Shown piece after piece: positions 32,134-37,141 of a stretch of DNA of 37,141 nucleotides (position 1 is its first letter; each line of letters begins with the position of its first letter). Origin of the DNA: Bacteroidales bacterium. GTDB lineage: Bacteria; Bacteroidota; Bacteroidia; Bacteroidales; VadinHA17. The position numbers and the translations under genes were made by a program. The stretch lies in the NCBI GenBank assembly GCA_003141715.1, contig PLNF01000140.1, positions 91,427 to 128,567 of the forward strand. The letters run 5' to 3'. The notes below the pieces were generated by a model. The model searched no databases. It saw only the letters and a program-made list of their open reading frames with translations, and was not told the DNA's origin.

Positions 32134-32290
32134 GAGATTGCTTCGTCGCCCCGCGAAGCGGGACTTCTCGCAATGACATTGCAAGTAAGTTCATTTGTGG
32201 ATGGGAGTTGAACCAAATTAAGTGAGGACCACTGTCATTGCGAGGAGCGAAGTGACGAAGCAATCTTAAAATCCCATTCTGAATTAAATT
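32134..32290. repeat. nested palindromic repeat, copy B
   Basis: Second copy of the element at 18793-18951, with intact outer arms: GAGATTGCTTCGTC on the left and GACGAAGCAATCTT on the right. Inner arms are CTCGCAATGAC and GTCATTGCGAG around the conserved AGTTGAACCAAATTAA loop. Between the arms sit small hairpins (CCGCGAAGCGG left, AGCGAAGT right) that differ from copy A. It fills the 234-nt gap between the convergent namZ and aminotransferase genes and could fold in either transcript as a terminator-like structure, though no T-run follows. Confidence 0.82.
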
Positions 32291-32296
32291 GAGGTG

Positions 32297-33493
32297 CTAT
32301 TCTCTTCCCGGATATACCTTCAGCGCTTCCGAAAGGATCATCATGGCATTTTTAAGGTCGGCGATTTTTAATACATAAGCAATGCGTACCTCATTTCTTC
32401 CGGATCCGGGAGTCGAGTAAAAACCCGATGCAGGAGCAACCATAACAGTCTGATTATTATATTCAAACTCTTCAAGAAGCCATTGTGCAAACTTGTCGGC
32501 ATCATCAACCGGTAGTTTAACCACCGTATAAAAAGCGCCTTTTGGTTTAGGGCAATAGACACCCGGTATTTTATTAAGAGCTTCAACCATGTAGTCTCTT
32601 CGTGCAGTGTACTCGCTGTTAACTTCTTTAAAATACTCATCAGGAGTATCAATTGAGGCTTCACCAACTATCTGTCCGAGCCCGGGAGGAGAGAGGCGGG
32701 CCTGGGCGAATTTAAGTGCTGTAGAAATGATGTCTTTGTTTTTTGTAATCAGGGCACCAATCCTTACTCCACATTCGCTGTAACGTTTTGAAACAGAATC
32801 GAGCATAATGACATTATTCTCAATGCCTTCGAGATTCATCGCTGAAAAATGCTTAGCACCGTCATAGCAAAACTCACGATAAGCTTCATCGGAGAAAAGG
32901 AATAAATCATGTTTCTTTACGATCTCTTTCAGATGAAGAAGTTCTTCCTTTGAATAGAGATATCCGGTGGGATTATTTGGATTACAGACTATAATGCCCT
33001 TAGTTTTTGAAGTGATCTTTTTTTCAATATCCCTGATAGGAGGAAGTGCAAAATCGTCTTTTATATAAGAGGTCACAGGAACAATCTTAATCCCGGCAGT
33101 TGTTGCGAAACCATTATAATTGGCATAGAATGGTTCCGGTGTTATGACTTCTTCACCCGGGTTAACACATGACATTAGAGCAAACAGTATAGCTTCGGAT
33201 CCACCTGTTGTGATCAGCATTTCGGTATAGTCGATATTTATCCCGATCTTATGATAATAAGTTGCCAGCTTCCGGCGATACGATTCATTACCTGCTGAAT
33301 GGCTGTACTCAATCACCTTCAGATTAATGTTGCGCAGAGCAATAAGCGCTACTTCGGGAGTAGGAATATCGGGTTGCCCGATATTAAGATGGTACACTTT
33401 TCTCCCTTTACGCTTAGCTTCTTCAGAATAGGGAACAAGTTTTCTTATTGGTGAGGCAGGCATTGCTTTGCCTTTTTCCGATATTGATGGCAT
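32297..33493 (-). CDS. class I/II PLP-dependent aminotransferase (aspartate aminotransferase-like)
   Basis: Cytoplasmic fold-type I aminotransferase, 398 residues. Substrate and nucleotide-fold landmarks: NIGQPDIPTP near 37-46 (where the carboxylate-binding residues lie), TTGGSEAI 95-102 (PLP phosphate), CNPNNPTG 170-177, SDEAY 201-205 and SVSKRYSECGVRIG with K236 as the Schiff-base lysine. R243 follows in the phosphate-binding turn. The family covers aspartate, aromatic and branched-chain enzymes. Aspartate aminotransferase-like is the default, but specificity cannot be read from sequence alone. It is divergent from valS and has its own promoter. Confidence 0.88.
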   Translation of the reverse strand: MPSISEKGKAMPASPIRKLVPYSEEAKRKGRKVYHLNIGQPDIPTPEVALIALRNINLKVIEYSHSAGNESYRRKLATYYHKIGINIDYTEMLITTGGSEAILFALMSCVNPGEEVITPEPFYANYNGFATTAGIKIVPVTSYIKDDFALPPIRDIEKKITSKTKGIIVCNPNNPTGYLYSKEELLHLKEIVKKHDLFLFSDEAYREFCYDGAKHFSAMNLEGIENNVIMLDSVSKRYSECGVRIGALITKNKDIISTALKFAQARLSPPGLGQIVGEASIDTPDEYFKEVNSEYTARRDYMVEALNKIPGVYCPKPKGAFYTVVKLPVDDADKFAQWLLEEFEYNNQTVMVAPASGFYSTPGSGRNEVRIAYVLKIADLKNAMMILSEALKVYPGRE

Positions 33494-33530
33494 AATATTT
33501 TAGTTTTAAGCTCTTAATTAAACAGAAAAA

Positions 33531-33561
33531 CAAAAGTAAATAAATTAGGATACTGAATAAA
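33531..33561 (-). promoter_or_regulatory. promoter of the aminotransferase gene
   Basis: On the - strand TACTTTTG (33538-33531) fits TAnnTTTG, and TTTA (33561-33558) lies 19 nt upstream as minus-33. The box ends 37 nt before the ATG at 33493. Confidence 0.6.
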
Positions 33562-33591
33562 TGATTTATGTTATTTAAAAAATTTTCCTCT

Positions 33592-33617
33592 TTCAACTCT
33601 TCAACTCCTTCAACTTT
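33592..33617 (+). repeat. short tandem repeat of TTCAACTC
   Basis: TTCAACTC, TTCAACTCC and TTCAACTTT stand head to tail directly before the valS promoter; the last unit overlaps the minus-33 element. Too short to assign a role. Confidence 0.5.
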
Positions 33618-33647
33618 TAATAGTTTCGTTAATTTTCATATTTTTGC
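33615..33647 (+). promoter_or_regulatory. promoter of valS
   Basis: TATTTTTGC (33639-33647) matches TAnnTTTG(C), with TTTT (33615-33618) 20 nt upstream. The ATG follows 36 nt after the box. Confidence 0.65.
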
Positions 33648-33683
33648 AATTCTATTTTACGAATTTAACACGTACAAACAACA

Positions 33684-36314
33684 ATGGATATTCCTTCAAA
33701 ATACGAGCCGGGGAAAGCTGAGAACAGATGGTACAGGTACTGGATGGATAATGGATTTTTTAAAAGCACTCCCGATGGGAGAGAACCTTATACTATTGTT
33801 ATTCCTCCACCCAACGTTACCGGTGTACTGCATATGGGCCATATGCTTAACAATACAATCCAGGATGTCCTGGTTCGCAGGGCAAGAATGCAGGGAAAAA
33901 ATGCCTGCTGGGTACCCGGGACTGATCATGCTTCAATAGCTACCGAAGCAAAAGTCGTTGCTAAACTTAAAGCTGAAGGGATTGAAAAACGTGATCTTAA
34001 ACGGGAGGAATTTCTGGAACATGCCTGGGAATGGACCCATAAACATGGAGGAATGATCCTTGAGCAGCTTAAAAGACTTGGTGCTTCATGTGACTGGAAC
34101 CGTACGCTTTTCACCATGGATGAGAAGAGGTATGACTCTGTTATAAAAGTATTTGTTGATCTATATAATAAAGGTCTTATTTACAGGGGTATAAGGATGG
34201 TTAACTGGGATCCCCAGGCTATGACAGCTGTCTCTGATGAAGAGGTCAATTATACTGAGGAAAAATCAAAACTTTATTACGTCCGTTACAAAATAGTCGG
34301 AGAGGAGGGGTATGTGATGGTCGCAACGACTCGTCCTGAAACAATACTGGGAGACACAGCTGTATGTGCAAATCCTGATGATAACAGGTACACCCATCTG
34401 AAAGGTAAGAAAGTCATAGTTCCTATGGCAAACCGCGAAGTGCCTTTCATATTTGACAGTTATGTTGATCCGGAATTTGGAACAGGTTGCCTTAAGATTA
34501 CTCCTGCTCATGATATTAATGACTACGAGATAGGGCTCAGGCATAAGTTGCCGTCTATTGACGTCTTCAATGAGGATGGTACCATGAGCGAAAAGGCAGG
34601 GATGTTTATAGGCGTTGACAGGTTTAAGGCAAAAGAACTTGCCGAAATGGAGCTTCAGAAAACGGGAAACCTGGTTAAGGTTGAAAACTACGATAACAAA
34701 ATTGGACGTTCGGAACGGACAAATGCGGTTATTGAACCAAGGCTTTCCCTTCAGTGGTTCGTTAAGATGAAAGACCTGTCGCAACCTGCATTGGACGCAG
34801 TTTTGAATGGAGATGTTCACATTCATCCGGCAAAGTTTAAAAATCTTTACTGTCACTGGATGGAGAATGTCCACGACTGGTGTATCAGCCGTCAGTTGTG
34901 GTGGGGCCAAAGGATACCGGCATGGTACTACGATAATAATGAATTTGTAGTTGCAGAGAATATTACTGATGCCCTGGAACTGGCCAGAAAGAAAAGCGGG
35001 AAGCCTGGTTTGAGCAAAACCGACCTACGCGAGGATGATGATGTTCTTGACACATGGTTTTCATCGTGGCTTTGGCCTATTACGTCATTTGATGGGATCA
35101 ACAATCCGGAGAATGCAGACATTAAATACTATTATCCCACGAGTGATCTGATTACAGCTCCTGACATCCTGTTTTTCTGGGTTGCCAGGATGATCATTGC
35201 AGGATATGAATACAGGGGACAAAGACCTTTCGACAATGTTTATATAACCGGTCTGGTTCGCGACAGACAGAGAAGGAAAATGTCGAAATCGCTTGGTAAC
35301 TCTCCTGATCCGATTGGACTCATTGAAAAATATGGCGCAGACGGAGTTCGAGTCGGGATGCTCTTATGTTCGCCTGCTGGTAATGACCTGCTTTTTGAAG
35401 ACAGTCTGCCGGAACAGGGACGTAATTTTGCAAATAAAATATGGAATGCTTTCAGACTTGTAATGAGCTGGAATATTGACGATACAATCGATCAGCCTGA
35501 TTCATCAAAAGTTGCCGTGAAATGGATGGATGAGGTAATGAAGAAATCTATTAATGAAATAGATGTGAACTTCAGAAAATTCAGGATTTCAGAAGCTCTG
35601 ATGATCACATACAAATTGTTCTGGGATGAATTCTCTGGCTGGTATCTCGAAATTATTAAACCCGAATATCAAAAGCCTGTTGACAGGAAAACCTATGATG
35701 TCACGGTCACTCTTTTTGAAAAGCTTGTGAAGGTAATACATCCCTTTATGCCGTTCATTACAGAGGAGATCTGGCAACTGCTCCTTGATAGAAAAGAAGG
35801 TGAAAGCATTATGGTGACCCGGATGCCCGAGGCTGAAAAATTCAATAAGGAGATGATCGCCGGGTTTGAATCCGTAAAGGAAACAATCAGTGCTGTCAGA
35901 ACAGTAAAGAAGAATAAGAAAATTCCAAACAGGGATAAGATTGAGCTTCTCATCCTTAGTGATAAAAGTGGTTACGATACTAAATTTCTTCCGGTTGTAA
36001 GCAAACTCTGTAATCTGTCAGAAGTAACATTTGTTTCTGAAAAACAGGAAGGAACAGCGTCATTTATGGTAGGTACTACTGAGTATTTTATACCGCTTAC
36101 CGGCAAGCTTGATATAGAAAGTGAGATTGCAAAGATTAAGGAAGATCTGAATTATAACAGGGGATTCCTTGTCAAAGTCATGAAAAAGCTCGGAAATGAG
36201 CGCTTTGTAAAAAATGCTCCTGCCAGTGTTTTGGAGTTGGAAAGAAAGAAAAAGAGCGATGCTGAGTCGAAGATAAAGTCGCTGGAGAAGGCGCTGAAGT
36301 CATTTAAGAAGTAG
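33684..36314 (+). CDS. valS: valyl-tRNA synthetase
   Basis: Class Ia aminoacyl-tRNA synthetase that charges tRNA-Val, with an editing domain against threonine. It has 876 residues, normal length. The HIGH-type motif is HMGH at 50-53 within [14 protein letters not shown], a ValRS signature. [10 protein letters not shown] follows. The CP1 editing domain contains [19 protein letters not shown] is at residues 532-536 in the strand [14 protein letters not shown]. The anticodon-binding domain spans about 600-760, and a C-terminal coiled-coil arm spans about 805-875, typical for ValRS. The ATG at 33684 gives a full N-terminus; an overlapping frame from 33568 is not coding. The stop is 11 nt from that of the convergent last gene. 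Confidence 0.98.
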   Translation: MDIPSKYEPGKAENRWYRYWMDNGFFKSTPDGREPYTIVIPPPNVTGVLHMGHMLNNTIQDVLVRRARMQGKNACWVPGTDHASIATEAKVVAKLKAEGIEKRDLKREEFLEHAWEWTHKHGGMILEQLKRLGASCDWNRTLFTMDEKRYDSVIKVFVDLYNKGLIYRGIRMVNWDPQAMTAVSDEEVNYTEEKSKLYYVRYKIVGEEGYVMVATTRPETILGDTAVCANPDDNRYTHLKGKKVIVPMANREVPFIFDSYVDPEFGTGCLKITPAHDINDYEIGLRHKLPSIDVFNEDGTMSEKAGMFIGVDRFKAKELAEMELQKTGNLVKVENYDNKIGRSERTNAVIEPRLSLQWFVKMKDLSQPALDAVLNGDVHIHPAKFKNLYCHWMENVHDWCISRQLWWGQRIPAWYYDNNEFVVAENITDALELARKKSGKPGLSKTDLREDDDVLDTWFSSWLWPITSFDGINNPENADIKYYYPTSDLITAPDILFFWVARMIIAGYEYRGQRPFDNVYITGLVRDRQRRKMSKSLGNSPDPIGLIEKYGADGVRVGMLLCSPAGNDLLFEDSLPEQGRNFANKIWNAFRLVMSWNIDDTIDQPDSSKVAVKWMDEVMKKSINEIDVNFRKFRISEALMITYKLFWDEFSGWYLEIIKPEYQKPVDRKTYDVTVTLFEKLVKVIHPFMPFITEEIWQLLLDRKEGESIMVTRMPEAEKFNKEMIAGFESVKETISAVRTVKKNKKIPNRDKIELLILSDKSGYDTKFLPVVSKLCNLSEVTFVSEKQEGTASFMVGTTEYFIPLTGKLDIESEIAKIKEDLNYNRGFLVKVMKKLGNERFVKNAPASVLELERKKKSDAESKIKSLEKALKSFKK

Positions 36315-36325
36315 CCTGACTGCTT

Positions 36326-37141
36326 TTACGGCATCAGCTTTCTTACAAAATAATTCTGATCAACAGGAACAAGTTCCCAATCGTCATTAAGGATCAGATG
36401 CCAGCCATCACCTGAAATATGGTTTTTGTCTGCTCTGAATGCTTTCGCGGTGATACGGATAAACTTCAGATTATTGGATACAAGACAACCGCCCTTGTCA
36501 ACTGTAAGTTTACCCCAGTTATCTGATACCCTGATAGAATTATACAGCGTTCCAAGAGTATCAAGTGAGTGAATATCTTCAGGTTCAAAATCAAAATACG
36601 GGCTCTCAAGTTCAAGAAACACAACCGGTTTCTCAGTGAAAATGCTTACCTGACTGTGAATGCTTTCCTTGATATCTGCATCCCTTTTTTCTTCCTCCTT
36701 ATTAACAGCCTCAATATCATAATTTACTGCAAGGCTGCCTGCCACGTCCCTGCAGATGGCCGGCAAATCAATATTATATAGTTCTTTTACTGCATTTCCA
36801 AGATCAAAATTATCGGTATTTATTTTTTTAATATCGTATCCTTTATCATAAAGAAGTGAGGCGTACAGTGCCCCATGTATGATACCATATGACCGTGCAT
36901 AGGATTGCATGGAATAAATCCGGTCGAGGTTTTCAAAAAGCCTCGTCTTGAATTCTTCTGGTGAATTAGTGCAAAGCAGGGTATAGGTAAATGTTGCAAG
37001 TCCCTCATAAGTTTCAAACTTATTTTCATCAGCAGCATACTTGTGATAAAGTTCTCTGTTGGATCCTCTGAAAATAAGGGCATCCCTTATTGCGAGTTGC
37101 CGTTCTTCCCCTACGGTATTAATTGCTTTCCGCAAAGCTTT
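36326..37141 (-). CDS. unrecognised protein, C-terminal part (5' partial)
   Basis: The frame is open to the right edge of the window, so the N-terminus is missing; 271 residues are visible, and the TTG at 37135 is not a reliable start. I cannot name it. Visible features are: an alpha-helical first half with RDALIFRGSNRELYHKYAAD, then KFETYEGLATFTYTLLC, then YARSYGIIHGALYASLLYDK; a charged stretch with KEEEKRDADIKE; and a beta-rich end (GDGWHLILNDDWELVPVDQN). The E-G-L-A-x-[YF]-T block followed by an aromatic-rich helix reminds me of putative zinc peptidases whose HExxH lies further upstream, but that part is outside the window. Treat this as inference only. Convergent with valS. Confidence 0.75.
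   Translation of the reverse strand, partial: KALRKAINTVGEERQLAIRDALIFRGSNRELYHKYAADENKFETYEGLATFTYTLLCTNSPEEFKTRLFENLDRIYSMQSYARSYGIIHGALYASLLYDKGYDIKKINTDNFDLGNAVKELYNIDLPAICRDVAGSLAVNYDIEAVNKEEEKRDADIKESIHSQVSIFTEKPVVFLELESPYFDFEPEDIHSLDTLGTLYNSIRVSDNWGKLTVDKGGCLVSNNLKFIRITAKAFRADKNHISGDGWHLILNDDWELVPVDQNYFVRKLMP

Noticed and set aside
33568-33939. 123-codon + strand frame overlapping the valS start
   Set aside because: It runs across the valS promoter and first codons in another frame; valS from 33684 has the catalytic HMGH motif, so this is a shadow.
34266-34910. 214-codon open frame on the - strand
   Set aside because: Antisense to the valS editing domain, which is intact; no promoter or family resemblance.

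Overview
The window (about 37 kb, AT-rich, roughly 38% GC by eye) looks like chromosome of a member of the Bacteroidota, probably Bacteroidales-like. The evidence is the gene order murE-mraY-murD-ftsW-murG-murC-ftsQ-ftsA-ftsZ, a MraY with the long Bacteroidota-type insert, TAnnTTTG(C) minus-7 promoter boxes, few Shine-Dalgarno sequences, a 'putative porin' of the Bacteroidota type, a DUF1343/NamZ protein, and an array of large MacB/FtsX-type permeases next to a sigma-54 response regulator. The DNPR motif in MurE points to meso-diaminopimelate peptidoglycan, so a Gram-negative wall.

Region 1 (1-10869, + strand) is the downstream half of the division and cell wall (dcw) cluster. Genes are tightly packed, with start/stop overlaps at ftsW/murG, murG/murC and murC/ftsQ. 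It encodes the cytoplasmic ligases MurE, MurD and MurC, the lipid I and lipid II enzymes MraY and MurG, the glycan polymerase FtsW, and the divisome proteins FtsQ, FtsA and FtsZ. murE is cut by the window edge. Region 2 (10870-16182) holds a short repeat-bearing gap, a putative outer-membrane porin, an MltF-type lytic transglycosylase lipoprotein with its own promoter and a TTG start, and a convergent secreted esterase with CHB_HEX_C-like and PA14-like domains.

Region 3 (16335-29491) is the most unusual part. Four large ABC permease paralogues lie in tandem on the - strand. The decayed C-terminal end of a fifth lies just upstream of the first. Divergently, on the + strand, are an NtrC-type sigma-54 response regulator and a membrane histidine kinase that overlap by 1 nt. 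No ATPase, HlyD or TolC partner is present. Every gap inside the array carries a C-rich or nested palindromic repeat, and the divergent intergenic region holds AT-rich palindromes that could be operators.

Region 4 (29488-37141) contains a LolC/E-type permease, a NamZ-like exo-N-acetylmuramidase, a class I aminotransferase, valS, and the C-terminal part of an unrecognised protein cut by the right edge. A second copy of the nested palindromic repeat lies between the convergent namZ and aminotransferase genes.

Taken together, the window mixes peptidoglycan synthesis (dcw), peptidoglycan turnover (MltF, NamZ), lipoprotein or envelope transport (LolC/E-like, MacB-like permeases) and probable envelope-stress signalling. 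No tRNA, rRNA, CRISPR array, transposase or prophage gene was seen. The best candidates for something new are the ATPase-less permease array with its fifth-copy remnant and sigma-54 control, and the nested hairpin repeat family.
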